Shown here piece by piece: positions 15,301 to 25,647 of a DNA stretch of 64,000 bases (within the stretch, counting starts at the first letter, position 1; each line of letters opens with the position of its first letter). Origin of the DNA: Lachnospiraceae bacterium (GTDB lineage: Bacteria; Bacillota; Clostridia; Lachnospirales; Lachnospiraceae); assembly GCA_910575605.1 (NCBI GenBank), contig CAJTEW010000001.1:344049-408048 (forward strand), given 5' to 3'. Under the pieces are notes generated by a model. The model worked only from the letters and a program-made list of their open reading frames with translations, was not told the DNA's origin and made no database searches. The position numbers were made by a program, and so were the translations under genes.

Positions 15301-16737
15301 TTACTCTACCACCGTTATCTTCATCATATTGCTGACTCCCATCTTCTGCCCGCCAATTGTTGGGGACGGAATACCAGCCGTCAGTACTACCACATCTCCT
15401 GTCTCCGCAATCTGCTTTGCACATACAAGCTCTATGGCGCTGTTACAGATCTCATCCGTGGACCTTGCCTCTATAGATTTGAGCGGCCTTACTCCCCAGT
15501 ATATCTGCATCCTCCGGAGTGTCTCCTCACTGGGAGACACTCCGATAATCTCAGTCTTAGGTTTAAATTTTGATACGACTCTTGCCGTTGCCCCTGTCAC
15601 TGTAGGCGTAATAATACATTTTGCCCCCATATTCGATGCCGTTGTAACCGTAGCATGGGCAAGGGCGCTTGACGCACTCTTCATGTGCTGCTCCTGTGCC
15701 TTCTCAAGCATCTGCTTATAGTCCAGATGCTCTTCTGTATTCTCCACAATATGTACCATCATCTTAAGAGCCTCTGCCGGGTATTTTCCTGCTGCCGTCT
15801 CACCAGACAACATAACCGCATCTGTCCCGTCATAGACTGCATTTGCAACGTCTGTCACCTCTGCCCTGGTGGGACGTGGATTGCGCATCATAGAATCTAA
15901 CATCTGAGTTGCCGTAATTACCGGCTTGTAGTTGTCGTTACAGGTCTGAATCAGGAACTTCTGAAGATACGGAACCTCCTCTGCCGGTATCTCAACACCC
16001 AAGTCTCCTCTGGCTACCATAACCCCGTCTGCACATCTTACAATCTCTTCAATATTACGGATTCCCTCTGCATTTTCAATTTTAGCAATAATCGGAATAT
16101 ACGGCGCATTGCATTCCTTAAGGAAAGAACGGATTTCTAAAATACACTCTGCATTGCGCACAAAGGATGCGGCGATAAAGTCAATCTTCTGGGCAACACC
16201 AAATCTGATATCCTCCCTGTCCTTATCCGTAATTGCAGGAAGCCTTACCGGAACATTGGGAACATTCACACCTTTCCGCTCTCCTAGCTCTCCACCGTTT
16301 ATAATCCTGCAGACAATCTCTGTGTCTTGCTTGCTCTTTACCTTAAGCTCAATCAATCCGTCGTCAATCAGAATCCTGCTCCCGGCCTGTACATCTTCCA
16401 CAAGTCCTGGATAAGTAATGGAAACTCTTTTTTCATCTCCTGCAATATTTTCAGATGTCAAGGTAATAAATTCACCCTCTTTTAAGGACACCCTTTTTCC
16501 GTCCTTTAATACACCGGTACGAATTTCCGGTCCCTTAGTATCCAGCAGAATGGCAATAGGCTTCTTTTCCTCGTCACGAATTCTCTTTAACCTGTCCATA
16601 CGGATTTTCTGCTCCTCATGGGTTCCGTGAGAGAAATTAAACCTGGCTATATCCATTCCTCCGCGCACCAGTTTTCTTAAAATCTCCTCGTTGTCAGAGC
16701 CCGGCCCCATTGTACAGATAATCTTTGTTTTTTTCAT
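15301..16737 (-). CDS. pyk: Pyruvate kinase
   Basis: A 478-residue pyruvate kinase, converting phosphoenolpyruvate and ADP to pyruvate and ATP. Seen: start KTKIICTMGPGS, NFSHGTHEEQ, the active-site IPIIAKIENAEGI, VMVARGDLGVEIP and TQMLDSMMRNPRPTRAEVTD. It lacks the extra C-terminal PEP-utilising domain found in many Bacillus and some clostridial enzymes, so it is the short form. A GGAAG ribosome site precedes ATG 16737. It lies 42 nt downstream of the rhomboid-like gene, and the xpaC- and telA-like genes follow, suggesting one transcript. Confidence 0.96.
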   Translation of the reverse strand: MKKTKIICTMGPGSDNEEILRKLVRGGMDIARFNFSHGTHEEQKIRMDRLKRIRDEEKKPIAILLDTKGPEIRTGVLKDGKRVSLKEGEFITLTSENIAGDEKRVSITYPGLVEDVQAGSRILIDDGLIELKVKSKQDTEIVCRIINGGELGERKGVNVPNVPVRLPAITDKDREDIRFGVAQKIDFIAASFVRNAECILEIRSFLKECNAPYIPIIAKIENAEGIRNIEEIVRCADGVMVARGDLGVEIPAEEVPYLQKFLIQTCNDNYKPVITATQMLDSMMRNPRPTRAEVTDVANAVYDGTDAVMLSGETAAGKYPAEALKMMVHIVENTEEHLDYKQMLEKAQEQHMKSASSALAHATVTTASNMGAKCIITPTVTGATARVVSKFKPKTEIIGVSPSEETLRRMQIYWGVRPLKSIEARSTDEICNSAIELVCAKQIAETGDVVVLTAGIPSPTIGGQKMGVSNMMKITVVE

Positions 16738-16779
16738 CTTATACTCTTCCTTTCTCTTTCTTACTATAAGCAGATTCTC

Positions 16780-17646
16780 TTATTTTACATGTGTATGCGT
16801 AAACAAATGATCCTGACAATATTCATAATTTCCGTTACACTTAGAGCAATAACGGAACTCAAGATTCGAATCGTCCAAATCTGTACGGCCGCAGACAGCG
16901 CACCTGTGGGATGCCCCATTTCCATAGTTCATTGTTTTTCTCGCCTGTTTTATATTTTTCTTAAATTCATGTTTGCGCTTCATCTGTCTCGGTGTATAAG
17001 GACGGACATTCCTTGAGCCTAAGAAAAATATAAGGAAGTTAAGAATCGACACTACCGCCGCAACTGCATTTGCCTTATAAATAATTCCAAACACGCTGCC
17101 TCCGTATGCAGGAAGAAAAGCCTGCACAACAGCATAAAGAAAATACAAGCCGTCCAGAAGCGCCAGCCACTTCACCTTAACCGGCAGTATGAAAAACACT
17201 AAAAATTCCATATCTGGATAAAGAGCGGCAAAAGCAAAAAACAGCGACATATTCAGATACCAGGAGCTCATTGGAAGAGAAAGCCCCATAGCAAAATAGA
17301 TGATAAACGCCGCAAAAATATGGAAAAACATTCCTGAGAAAAAATATACATTAAAGCGGAATGTCCCCCACGCCCGTTCAAGCTGTATTCCTATCATATA
17401 GTAAAGGTACATTGCAAAAACAATAAAAATCAGGCTGTCTGACGGCGGCTGGATGATAAAGGTCAAAAGTCTCCATATCTGCCCATGAAGAACTTCTCCT
17501 ATATCAAGTGCAAGATACTGGTAGTAAAAGGAGCTGTTTACCATATTCAGCACAAAACCCGCACCGTAAAGTATGATGATGTAATACATTAAATTAGGTA
17601 TTGCATACCTTCCAAATTTTCGTTCTAATTTGTCCAACCAATTCAT
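16780..17646 (-). CDS. Rhomboid-like membrane protein with C-terminal zinc ribbon, probably non-proteolytic
   Basis: A 288-residue protein with six predicted membrane segments (about residues 20-36, 60-86, 97-121, 128-153, 158-178, 192-210). The segment GQIWRLLTFIIQPP resembles the WR motif of rhomboid/derlin-fold proteins, and ERAWGTFRFNVYFFSG resembles the following loop. However, the catalytic GxSG in the fourth helix is absent (the region reads WYLNMSLFFAFA), so proteolysis is unlikely. The tail (249-286) has CAVC, CSKC, C and three His, a zinc-ribbon pattern. It is first in the possible operon with pyk, and has its own promoter. Role unknown. Confidence 0.65.
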   Translation of the reverse strand: MNWLDKLERKFGRYAIPNLMYYIIILYGAGFVLNMVNSSFYYQYLALDIGEVLHGQIWRLLTFIIQPPSDSLIFIVFAMYLYYMIGIQLERAWGTFRFNVYFFSGMFFHIFAAFIIYFAMGLSLPMSSWYLNMSLFFAFAALYPDMEFLVFFILPVKVKWLALLDGLYFLYAVVQAFLPAYGGSVFGIIYKANAVAAVVSILNFLIFFLGSRNVRPYTPRQMKRKHEFKKNIKQARKTMNYGNGASHRCAVCGRTDLDDSNLEFRYCSKCNGNYEYCQDHLFTHTHVK

Positions 17647-17686
17647 AAATACGTTCCTGCCTTTTCATATTTCTTGTACTGTAGTA

Positions 17687-17715
17687 ATTCTACCTTTTCG
17701 GGAAATGTTTGTCAA
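17687..17715 (-). promoter_or_regulatory. Promoter of the rhomboid-like/pyk transcript
   Basis: Minus-strand TTGACA (17715-17710), 17-nt spacer, TAGAAT (17692-17687), 40 nt before the start codon. Confidence 0.7.
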
Positions 17716-17777
17716 TTCTGCTGTAAAATATTAAAAACTTTTTACGCAGATTTAATATTTTGGCAATAATTTGTGAA

Positions 17778-17806
17778 TTGTATTTTCACATATTTTGTCG
17801 TATAAT
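17778..17806 (+). promoter_or_regulatory. Promoter of the acyl-CoA dehydratase activase gene
   Basis: TTGTAT (17778-17783), 17-nt spacer, TATAAT (17801-17806). The leader of about 75 nt is AT-rich with no clear structure; AAGGAG precedes the ATG. Confidence 0.65.
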
Positions 17807-17886
17807 GTTACAGTCATAAATAAGAACACATATTAATAAGTAAAGAATGATATAGATTATACCTGAAGATAAGGAGTACATATCTT

Positions 17887-20800
17887 ATGAGCCAGAAAGA
17901 AATATATACGCTTGGTATTGATATAGGTTCCACTACAGTAAAAATTGCCCTTTTAGATACAGATAACGAAGTTGTATTTTCTGACTATGAAAGACACTTT
18001 GCCAACATACAGGAAACTCTTTCTGATCTTTTAGGGCGCGCTGTCTATAAACTGGGTGCAGTTCATACATCCCCTGTTATTACCGGCTCTGGCGGACTTT
18101 CACTTGCCAGACATTTAGAGGTTCCCTTTGTCCAGGAGGTAATTGCTGTATCTACAGCGCTTCAGGATTACGCGCCCCAGACAGACGTTGCCATTGAGCT
18201 GGGCGGTGAAGATGCAAAGATTATTTATTTCGAGGGAGGCAATGTTGAGCAGCGCATGAACGGTGTATGCGCCGGCGGTACAGGCTCCTTCATAGACCAG
18301 ATGGCATCTCTTCTTCAGACTGATGCCTCCGGCCTGAATGAATATGCGAAAAACTATAAAGCACTATACCCAATCGCTGCAAGATGCGGGGTATTTGCAA
18401 AAACAGATATTCAGCCTCTCATTAACGAGGGCGCTGCCAAGGAAGACCTTGCCGCTTCCATTTTTCAGGCTGTTGTAAACCAGACCATCAGCGGACTTGC
18501 CTGCGGGAAACCAATCCGGGGGCATGTGGCCTTCTTAGGAGGCCCTCTTCATTTCCTTTCAGAGCTTAAGGAAGCCTTTGTCCGCACCTTAAAGCTTGAT
18601 AAAGAGCACACCATTGCGCCCAATCATTCCCATCTGTTTGCTGCCATCGGCTCTGCCCTGAATTCCAAACGGGACCTTGATGTCCCCTTACGTCAGATGC
18701 AGAACCGTCTGGATAAAAAGATTAAAATGGACTTTGAAGTAGACCGCATGGAGCCTCTTTTTGCTACAGAGGCCCAATACCATGCCTTCAAAAACCGCCA
18801 TGCAAAGCACCAAGTCCCGGTAAAGGACCTCTCCTCTTACAAAGGAAAAGCCTTCCTTGGAATTGACGCCGGCTCTACAACTACAAAAGCCGCCTTGGTG
18901 GGCGAGGACGGAACCCTCCTCTATTCCTTTTACCATAACAATGAAGGTGATCCCCTTGGCACTACCATACATGCCATCAAGGACATTTACAGCCAGCTTC
19001 CTGATGAGGTAGAGATTGTACACTCCTGCTCCACAGGCTACGGAGAAGCATTGATTAAAGCGGCACTTTTACTGGATGAAGGAGAAGTTGAGACTGTCTC
19101 CCATTACTATGCCGCCTCCTTTTTTGAACCAGATGTAGACTGTATTCTAGATATCGGCGGTCAGGATATGAAATGTATTAAGATTAAAAACCAGACCGTA
19201 GACAGCGTACAGCTTAATGAGGCCTGTTCTTCAGGCTGCGGTTCCTTCATTGAAACCTTTGCCAAATCCCTAAATTATTCTGTAGAGGATTTTGCCCATG
19301 AAGCTATTTTTGCAAACAATCCCATTGATTTGGGAACACGCTGCACTGTTTTCATGAATTCCAAGGTAAAGCAGGCCCAGAAGGAGGGAGCCGCGGTAGC
19401 TGACATTTCTGCAGGGCTTGCCTATTCTGTTATAAAAAATGCCCTTTTTAAAGTTATCAAGGTTTCCGACGCATCAGAGCTTGGAAGCCACATCGTTGTA
19501 CAGGGCGGTACATTTTACAATAATGCTGTCCTTAGAAGCTTTGAGAAAATTGCAGGCTGTGAGGTTATCCGTCCTGATATTGCTGGAATTATGGGCGCCT
19601 TTGGCGCTGCTTTAATCGCACGTGAGCGGTATGTGAAGTGTGAAGGTACCACAATGCTGTCTATAGAGGATATCGAGGCACTTGAGTATTCCACAACCAT
19701 GGCAAAATGTAAGGGCTGCACAAATAACTGCCGCCTAACCATCAGTCATTTCAGTGGAGGACGCAGGTTCATCACAGGCAACCGCTGCGAGAAAGGTCTT
19801 GGAAAAGAAAAATCTTCAAATAACCTTCCGAATCTTTTTGAATATAAGCTGAAACGCTATTTCGATTATGAGCCTTTAAGTGAAGAGGAGGCGGTGCGGG
19901 GAACTATAGGAATACCCCGAGTCTTAAATATGTATGAGAACTATCCGTTCTGGTTTACCTTTTTTAACACCTTAAAATTTCGCGTAATTCTCTCACCGGT
20001 GTCTACAAGAAAGGTATACGAATACGGTATTGATTCCATTCCAAGTGAATCTGAGTGTTACCCGGCGAAGCTTGCCCATGGACATGTGCAGTGGCTTATA
20101 AACCAGAAGATCCATCACATCTTCTACCCCAGTATCCCTTATGAAAGGAATGAGTTTGAGGATGCAAACAACCATTATAACTGCCCGATTGTAACCTCTT
20201 ATCCGGAAAATATAAAGAATAATATCGATGCAATTGTAAATAGGGAGGTTGATTTTATCCACCCCTTCCTCTCCTTTAAAAATGAGGATACCATCTCCTA
20301 CCGCCTGATAGAAGAGTTATCCCAAAAATTTTCCATTCCGGCCGGGGAAATAAAGGCCGCCGTACATGCTGCCTGGAAAGAGCTTTCCGCCTGCCGCGCC
20401 GATATGCAGCGCAAAGGTGAAGAGACCCTGGAATATCTGGACAGAACAGGAAACCGTGGCATTGTCCTTGCCGGCCGGCCGTATCACATTGACCCGGAGG
20501 TAAACCACGGGATTCCGGAGCTTATTAACTCCTATAATATCGCAGTGCTTACAGAGGATTCCATCTCTCATCTTCATACAGTGGAACGCCCTTTAAATGT
20601 AATGGATCAGTGGATGTACCACTCCCGTCTGTATGCTGCTGCCAATTATGTAAAGACAAAGGATAATCTGGATTTGATCCAGCTTAATTCCTTTGGCTGC
20701 GGTCTGGATGCAGTTACCACGGACCAGGTGTCTGATATACTGACCGACTCTGATAAAATATACACCTCCCTTAAGATTGATGAGGTAAATAACCTGGGCG

Positions 20801-22131
20801 CTGCAAGGATACGTGTACGTTCCCTCCTCGCGGCAATCCGCGTGCGGGAGAAGAAAAACGAAATACGTAACATCCAGTCCTCCGCAGTCAAAAAGGTACC
20901 CTTTACCCAGGAAATGCGTAAGAGTTATACCATTCTCTGCCCTCAGATGTCACCCATTCATTTTGAACTGCTGGAACCAGCATTTACGGCAGCCGGCTAT
21001 AATATCCGCGTCCTTCCCAATGACAACAAGCGCGCTGTGGATGTAGGCCTTAAATATGTAAATAATGATGCCTGCTACCCATCTCTAATGGTAGTCGGAC
21101 AGATTATGGAGGCAGTTCTTTCCGGAGAATATGACACACATAAAGTAGCAGTCATCATAAGCCAGACGGGCGGCGGCTGCCGGGCCTCCAACTATATCGG
21201 ATTTATACGAAGAGCTCTTAAGAAAGCTGGATATGATTATATTCCTGTTATCTCCATTAACTTAAGCGGTCTTGAAGGTAATCCTGGCTTTAAGCTTACG
21301 CCGTCTTTAATATTAAGAGGCATCTATGCCGTTGTCCTTGGCGATATTTTTATGAAATGTGTATACCAGCTTCGTCCCTATGAAGCTGTTCCGGGCTCTG
21401 TAAATGCCATGCATGAAAAATGGAAAAAAGTCTGCAGGGAATTTCTTTCATCGGGATACCCTTCCCGGCACAGATTTAAAAAACTGTGCATAGAAATTAT
21501 CCAGGATTTCGACACAAACATTAAATTACTGGATATAAAAAAACCCCGTGTGGGTGTTGTCGGTGAGATTCTTGTTAAGTTCCTTCCGGCGGCAAATAAC
21601 TATCTGGTAGAGACGTTAGAAAGTGAGGGAGCTGAAGCTGTTGTTCCAGACCTTTTAGATTTCCTGCTTTACTGCTTTTATAACCAGAATTTCAAGTCAG
21701 AAAAACTAGGTTTTAAAAAGTCCAAAGCCGTTACTGCAAACCTTGGAATTAAAGTGCTGGAGTGGTTTCGTGCACCGGCCGCAAAGGCTTTTAAGGATAG
21801 TGTGCACTTCTCACCTCCGGCAGATATAAGGGAGCTTGGAAAGATGGCATCTAAGATTGTATCTCTCGGCAATCAGACCGGCGAGGGCTGGTTTTTAACC
21901 GGAGAAATGTTAGAGCTCATCCACAGCGGCGCACCAAATATTGTATGTACACAGCCCTTTGCCTGCCTGCCCAACCATGTGGTTGGCAAGGGTGTAATTA
22001 AGGAACTTAGAAGGCTCTATCCGTCATCAAATATTGTTGCCATAGACTTTGACCCTGGTGCAAGCGAAGTCAACCAGCTTAACAGATTAAAGCTTATGCT
22101 TTCTACGGCAAATAAAAACCTCCGCTCTTAA
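17887..22131 (+). CDS. Large acyl-CoA dehydratase activase fusion protein (two BadF/HgdC-type ATPase modules plus DUF2229/HgdB-like region)
   Basis: A 1414-residue protein. Two ASKHA ATPase modules stand at about residues 5-270 ([28 protein letters not shown]) and 320-590 ([39 protein letters not shown]), each with the conserved Cys that bridges a [4Fe-4S] cluster in HgdC-type activators. A cysteine-rich linker follows near 605 (CKGCTNNC), then a DUF2229-like part (about 640-900) and an HgdB-like part (about 1000-1400). HgdC uses ATP to inject a high-energy electron into 2-hydroxyacyl-CoA dehydratases or benzoyl-CoA reductases. Fusions like this are widespread in Firmicutes but their substrate is unknown. 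No separate dehydratase subunit is nearby. Confidence 0.88.
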   Translation: MSQKEIYTLGIDIGSTTVKIALLDTDNEVVFSDYERHFANIQETLSDLLGRAVYKLGAVHTSPVITGSGGLSLARHLEVPFVQEVIAVSTALQDYAPQTDVAIELGGEDAKIIYFEGGNVEQRMNGVCAGGTGSFIDQMASLLQTDASGLNEYAKNYKALYPIAARCGVFAKTDIQPLINEGAAKEDLAASIFQAVVNQTISGLACGKPIRGHVAFLGGPLHFLSELKEAFVRTLKLDKEHTIAPNHSHLFAAIGSALNSKRDLDVPLRQMQNRLDKKIKMDFEVDRMEPLFATEAQYHAFKNRHAKHQVPVKDLSSYKGKAFLGIDAGSTTTKAALVGEDGTLLYSFYHNNEGDPLGTTIHAIKDIYSQLPDEVEIVHSCSTGYGEALIKAALLLDEGEVETVSHYYAASFFEPDVDCILDIGGQDMKCIKIKNQTVDSVQLNEACSSGCGSFIETFAKSLNYSVEDFAHEAIFANNPIDLGTRCTVFMNSKVKQAQKEGAAVADISAGLAYSVIKNALFKVIKVSDASELGSHIVVQGGTFYNNAVLRSFEKIAGCEVIRPDIAGIMGAFGAALIARERYVKCEGTTMLSIEDIEALEYSTTMAKCKGCTNNCRLTISHFSGGRRFITGNRCEKGLGKEKSSNNLPNLFEYKLKRYFDYEPLSEEEAVRGTIGIPRVLNMYENYPFWFTFFNTLKFRVILSPVSTRKVYEYGIDSIPSESECYPAKLAHGHVQWLINQKIHHIFYPSIPYERNEFEDANNHYNCPIVTSYPENIKNNIDAIVNREVDFIHPFLSFKNEDTISYRLIEELSQKFSIPAGEIKAAVHAAWKELSACRADMQRKGEETLEYLDRTGNRGIVLAGRPYHIDPEVNHGIPELINSYNIAVLTEDSISHLHTVERPLNVMDQWMYHSRLYAAANYVKTKDNLDLIQLNSFGCGLDAVTTDQVSDILTDSDKIYTSLKIDEVNNLGAARIRVRSLLAAIRVREKKNEIRNIQSSAVKKVPFTQEMRKSYTILCPQMSPIHFELLEPAFTAAGYNIRVLPNDNKRAVDVGLKYVNNDACYPSLMVVGQIMEAVLSGEYDTHKVAVIISQTGGGCRASNYIGFIRRALKKAGYDYIPVISINLSGLEGNPGFKLTPSLILRGIYAVVLGDIFMKCVYQLRPYEAVPGSVNAMHEKWKKVCREFLSSGYPSRHRFKKLCIEIIQDFDTNIKLLDIKKPRVGVVGEILVKFLPAANNYLVETLESEGAEAVVPDLLDFLLYCFYNQNFKSEKLGFKKSKAVTANLGIKVLEWFRAPAAKAFKDSVHFSPPADIRELGKMASKIVSLGNQTGEGWFLTGEMLELIHSGAPNIVCTQPFACLPNHVVGKGVIKELRRLYPSSNIVAIDFDPGASEVNQLNRLKLMLSTANKNLRS

Positions 22132-22148
22132 CTGCGGAGGTTTTTATT
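22111..22148. terminator. Bidirectional terminator enclosing the activase stop codon
   Basis: Arms 22111-22125 and 22134-22148 form a perfect 15-bp stem with A-run and T-run on either side. The TAA stop of the activase gene lies in the loop, and the structure also serves the convergent lipoprotein gene. Confidence 0.85.
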
Positions 22149-22159
22149 ATTGTTGGCTG

Positions 22160-23059
22160 TTACATTTCATTCTTTATAAGTTCCACATAGTCTCCCATGC
22201 TGATATTAATTCCGCTGCTGAAGCTTAAATTAACACCATCTTTTAACTGACTGATCATCTGCTGAACAGAAGGATCATTCAGATCAACCGTTGCCATATC
22301 TTCTTCTGTAAAACCATTAATCTCTCTTATAAGAGACAGGCAGCACTGTGTCTTCTCATCCTCTGAAGCAGCGTTCCAGTCATCCCCTGTCCAGTTAAGG
22401 TACGGATCGTCATAAACTGTTCCGCTTGGTGTATACAACTGATCAAGAAGCCCGTCTGTGGTAAAGAAATTTTCAGAAAGCTTCTGTACATCATCGTCAT
22501 TTATCTCATACTGTTTTGCATCCTTATTATAAACGATATGAATCTGTCCGCTTACCGGATCTCCATATGTCTGCTCAGCAATTGCATCCTGGAGGGCCTT
22601 TAAAACTGCATCTCCTACTGCGTTCATATCATCTGTTGATTTTGCCGCGTCCATAACTTTGCCGAAGAAAACTACAAATACATCTGAAGGGCTGACCTCC
22701 ACATCAACAACATAATTTCCATCATCATCCTTCTGGGAACCAATAACCTCATATTTTGCAGATGCTAAAAGATTCTTTACCTCTACTGCAAAGTCGTCTC
22801 CAAAATCTACGTCTAGGAACTCGATCCCTTCAAAGATCTGCATGGCTTCTTCTATCATTCCATCGTATTCTTTCTGGAGATTTTCCTTATCCTCTCCGAC
22901 CATCTCAGCATAGTCGTCAAATTCTCCCTTAAGCTCTGCCCTTAAATACGCGTCTACAGCTTTAGCCGCATCCAGCTCCTTTCTCCCGCATCCTGCCAGC
23001 AATGATATCAGAAGTATGACTACTAATATTACTGGCAGATTTTTCATCCACTTTTTCAT
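22160..23059 (-). CDS. Putative lipoprotein of unknown function
   Basis: A 299-residue exported protein. The N-terminus has basic residues (KKWMK), a hydrophobic stretch and the lipobox LLAGC, so it is expected to be lipid-anchored on the outer face of the membrane. The mature part is acidic and predicted mixed alpha/beta with no cofactor or catalytic motif that I recognise; it resembles the broad group of clostridial DUF5105-like lipoproteins in layout, but this is weak. It is a single gene with convergent neighbour and its own AT-rich leader, where TAAAAT with a TG extension near 23115 could be a -10. Confidence 0.7.
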   Translation of the reverse strand: MKKWMKNLPVILVVILLISLLAGCGRKELDAAKAVDAYLRAELKGEFDDYAEMVGEDKENLQKEYDGMIEEAMQIFEGIEFLDVDFGDDFAVEVKNLLASAKYEVIGSQKDDDGNYVVDVEVSPSDVFVVFFGKVMDAAKSTDDMNAVGDAVLKALQDAIAEQTYGDPVSGQIHIVYNKDAKQYEINDDDVQKLSENFFTTDGLLDQLYTPSGTVYDDPYLNWTGDDWNAASEDEKTQCCLSLIREINGFTEEDMATVDLNDPSVQQMISQLKDGVNLSFSSGINISMGDYVELIKNEM

Positions 23060-23155
23060 CTTAATTCCTCATCCTTTCTTTGTTTTTGGCATTTTACGCT
23101 CTTTGTCCATTTTAGCACAAATAGGAAAAATCGTCCATCCCCTATTCCTAAAATG

Positions 23156-23587
23156 TTACTGCTTGTTTTCAAGGTAAACTGCCCCTGTACAACATATTTC
23201 TACACATGCCGGCTTACGTCCCTTTCTGATGCGCTCAATACAGCCGTCGCATTTCTCCATTTTCCCATTCTTTCCAAAATATATTACCTTCACCGGGCAG
23301 ACACTCTCACATCTTTTACATCCAATACATTTTTCCTGTTCCACTAGTATAAAACCTGCCTCCTCCCGGTAAACAGCCTGCCTTGGGCAGACCTCCATAC
23401 ATCTTCCACAGTGGATGCACCCTGGGCAGATATTTTTTTCGTATCCTTTCTCTGCCACCCGGCAGATTGTCCGGAAGCTGTTTGTGTTTTCTTCATAAAT
23501 ATCACTGTGAGCGTCTTGACAGATTACATAACATGCATAACAGCCAACACATTTTTCCTTATCAAATCCAATATAATAGTTCCTCAT
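23156..23587 (-). CDS. 4Fe-4S polyferredoxin subunit (DmsB/HycB-like)
   Basis: A 143-residue electron-transfer protein with four cysteine groups: CVGCYACYVICQ, CPGCIHCGRCMEVCP, CIGCKRCESVCP and CDGC with a later CVEIC. This is the four-cluster pattern of iron-sulfur subunits that serve molybdopterin oxidoreductases. The GTG/ATG region overlaps the end of the molybdoenzyme gene by 4 nt (23584-23587), so the two are translationally coupled and surely form a complex. No membrane anchor (NrfD/DmsC type) is encoded nearby, so electrons probably come from or go to a soluble carrier. Confidence 0.92.
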   Translation of the reverse strand: MRNYYIGFDKEKCVGCYACYVICQDAHSDIYEENTNSFRTICRVAEKGYEKNICPGCIHCGRCMEVCPRQAVYREEAGFILVEQEKCIGCKRCESVCPVKVIYFGKNGKMEKCDGCIERIRKGRKPACVEICCTGAVYLENKQ

Positions 23588-25626
23588 GGCTGCTCCTTTC
23601 CTTCCACCTGACAGAAATAGCTTTTAAAACCTGGAAAACCTGAAATCGGGTCCAGATAATCTTTGTCAAGCAGCTCATTTGCATCCCCATTCTTATTTCC
23701 GTGATATATGTGAACTATTCCTTCTAGAATATTCACGCTGCTTCTTATTATGCCTTCCATACTTCCTGCCGGAGAAGTTACAACCGCCTTTCTTCCCTCT
23801 CTAAGGCCATATTTCTTTATATCTGCCGGGTTCATTTCAATCAGTGTTGCATCCTCCAATGCAGCAAGATATGGGATACGGTAAGTTCTTGCATGAAAAT
23901 ACTGGGGCTTCCTTGACCCAGTGTTAAGAATCAGAGGATATTTTTTTCTGTCAATTCCCGGTACTTCCCGGAAGTCTCGGTACCAGGGAAGTCCGCTATA
24001 GCCATGGGACTCCCGGTATCTTTCCAGAATTTGTGATACAAATTCAATCTTTCCTGATGGCGTAGAAAAACCCTCTGTCTCATAGGACCTGAATCTTGGA
24101 GGAATGCACACCTTTCCTCTAAGCCCCTCCGGCGACTGGCGAAGCATATCAAGACTTAAACCCGACGGCTTTAGTATATAGTCCATGTACGCCTCATAGC
24201 CCTGCTTTAGTACATCATCCTTAAGCTTCATAGCCTTTAGCATTCCTATAATGATTTCTATATCATTCCTTGCTTCTCCTAAAGGCTCAACTGCCTTTTC
24301 TGAAAGCGAAAATACACCGCCGGGCCTTATGCATATCTCCTCACGCTCAAAAGATGTGGCCGCTGGAAGGATAATGTCTGCCATACGGCATGAATCTGAA
24401 AAAAATAAATCTACATTTACAAAAAAATCAAGCTTTTTTAGAGCTTCCTGAAGTCTTTCTGGCTGAGGCCACATTCTGTGGCTAAATCCAAAACCTGTCA
24501 GTGCCTTTAAAGGATATGGTTTTTCTTCCATAATATAGTCTGCCAGTTTTGTACACTGCGCTTCCTCACAAGATAGATCAAACCATACCGGGAAATCTCT
24601 CTCTCCAATAGCTTCTATTCCATTAAACCTCTTCACCTTTCCAAACTCATTACAGGGAGATGCTTCCTCTGCATTTGGACAATTGCCTCCCAAAGTGTCA
24701 TAATTTCCGGTTAAGGCAATTAAGCAGTGCACAGCACGGTAGTTCTGTACACCATTTACATGATGGACTACCGGCGATGGAGAAACCAAAATTCCAGCCG
24801 GACCGCTGCCGGCATAAAGCCTTGCAGCTTTTCGGATAAGCTTTTTATCCACGCCTGTGATTTCCTGTGCCCGCTTTGGCGGAAATTTATGAACATATTT
24901 TTCATATTCCTTAAATCCATACACATATTTCTCCACAAAAGATTTGTCATACAGCTTTTCTGTAAGGATAACATATGCCATAGACAAAGCTAAAGCACCG
25001 TCTGTCCCCGGAAACAAACGCAGATGAATATCAGCCTTCCTTGTAGTTGGAGTAACCCGCGGATCAACTGCTATAATCTTAACCCCTCTATCCTTAAGTC
25101 TCTGATACGTACCTGCCATTGCCGTGTTGGAGTGATACAGATTATTACTCCATATCAGCAGAGTATTTGTATGAGCCATATCAGGGAAGCAGATCTGATT
25201 TCCAAACGTACTTCTCCAGGCCAGTGCCGCCGCCTGAAAACAGGTACTGGATTCTGTGCAGAAATTAGGACTTCCATAGGCATTGGAAAGCCTCAGAAGA
25301 GCAGGCCGGTACCATTTTGGATATCCTGCATAAAATACTGCTGACTGTGCCCCATAGCTCTCCCTGATTTCTAGAAGCCTGTCTGCAATAATCCCATAGG
25401 CTTCTCCCCAAGAAATCCTCTCAAATCTGCCGTTCCCCTTTTCGCCCGTCTGCTTCATAGGGTATAAAATGCGTTCTTTATTGTATACATACTGCCGGGA
25501 AGCTGCACCCTTAGAGCACAGCTTCCCTTCTATTGACGCAATCTTTCCATTCTCTACATATGTGTCAATCCGGCAGGCAGAAGGACAGATTCCACAATTT
25601 ACTTTTTTCAAAATTCTTCCTGGCAT
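23584..25626 (-). CDS. Molybdopterin oxidoreductase, DMSO-reductase family catalytic subunit
   Basis: A 680-residue molybdenum/tungsten bis-pterin enzyme. The N-terminal [4Fe-4S] site is C11, C14, C18 and C37, followed by GxxxxW elements typical of the family (RISWGEAYGII). C129 in STCFQAAALAW is at the place where Mo-ligating Cys occurs in polysulfide- and thiosulfate-reductase-like members; this is by eye. PDMAHTNTLLIWSNN and the late LILNTGSRKPQYFHARTYR match pterin-binding segments. No Tat signal is present, so it is cytoplasmic, unlike most relatives. It follows the amino-acid ABC importer and amidohydrolase genes (21 nt after the ATPase gene) with GGAGGGG before its ATG. The substrate is unknown. 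Confidence 0.9.
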   Translation of the reverse strand: MPGRILKKVNCGICPSACRIDTYVENGKIASIEGKLCSKGAASRQYVYNKERILYPMKQTGEKGNGRFERISWGEAYGIIADRLLEIRESYGAQSAVFYAGYPKWYRPALLRLSNAYGSPNFCTESSTCFQAAALAWRSTFGNQICFPDMAHTNTLLIWSNNLYHSNTAMAGTYQRLKDRGVKIIAVDPRVTPTTRKADIHLRLFPGTDGALALSMAYVILTEKLYDKSFVEKYVYGFKEYEKYVHKFPPKRAQEITGVDKKLIRKAARLYAGSGPAGILVSPSPVVHHVNGVQNYRAVHCLIALTGNYDTLGGNCPNAEEASPCNEFGKVKRFNGIEAIGERDFPVWFDLSCEEAQCTKLADYIMEEKPYPLKALTGFGFSHRMWPQPERLQEALKKLDFFVNVDLFFSDSCRMADIILPAATSFEREEICIRPGGVFSLSEKAVEPLGEARNDIEIIIGMLKAMKLKDDVLKQGYEAYMDYILKPSGLSLDMLRQSPEGLRGKVCIPPRFRSYETEGFSTPSGKIEFVSQILERYRESHGYSGLPWYRDFREVPGIDRKKYPLILNTGSRKPQYFHARTYRIPYLAALEDATLIEMNPADIKKYGLREGRKAVVTSPAGSMEGIIRSSVNILEGIVHIYHGNKNGDANELLDKDYLDPISGFPGFKSYFCQVEGKEQP

Positions 25627-25647
25627 AAGCCCCTCCTGTCCTTACTT

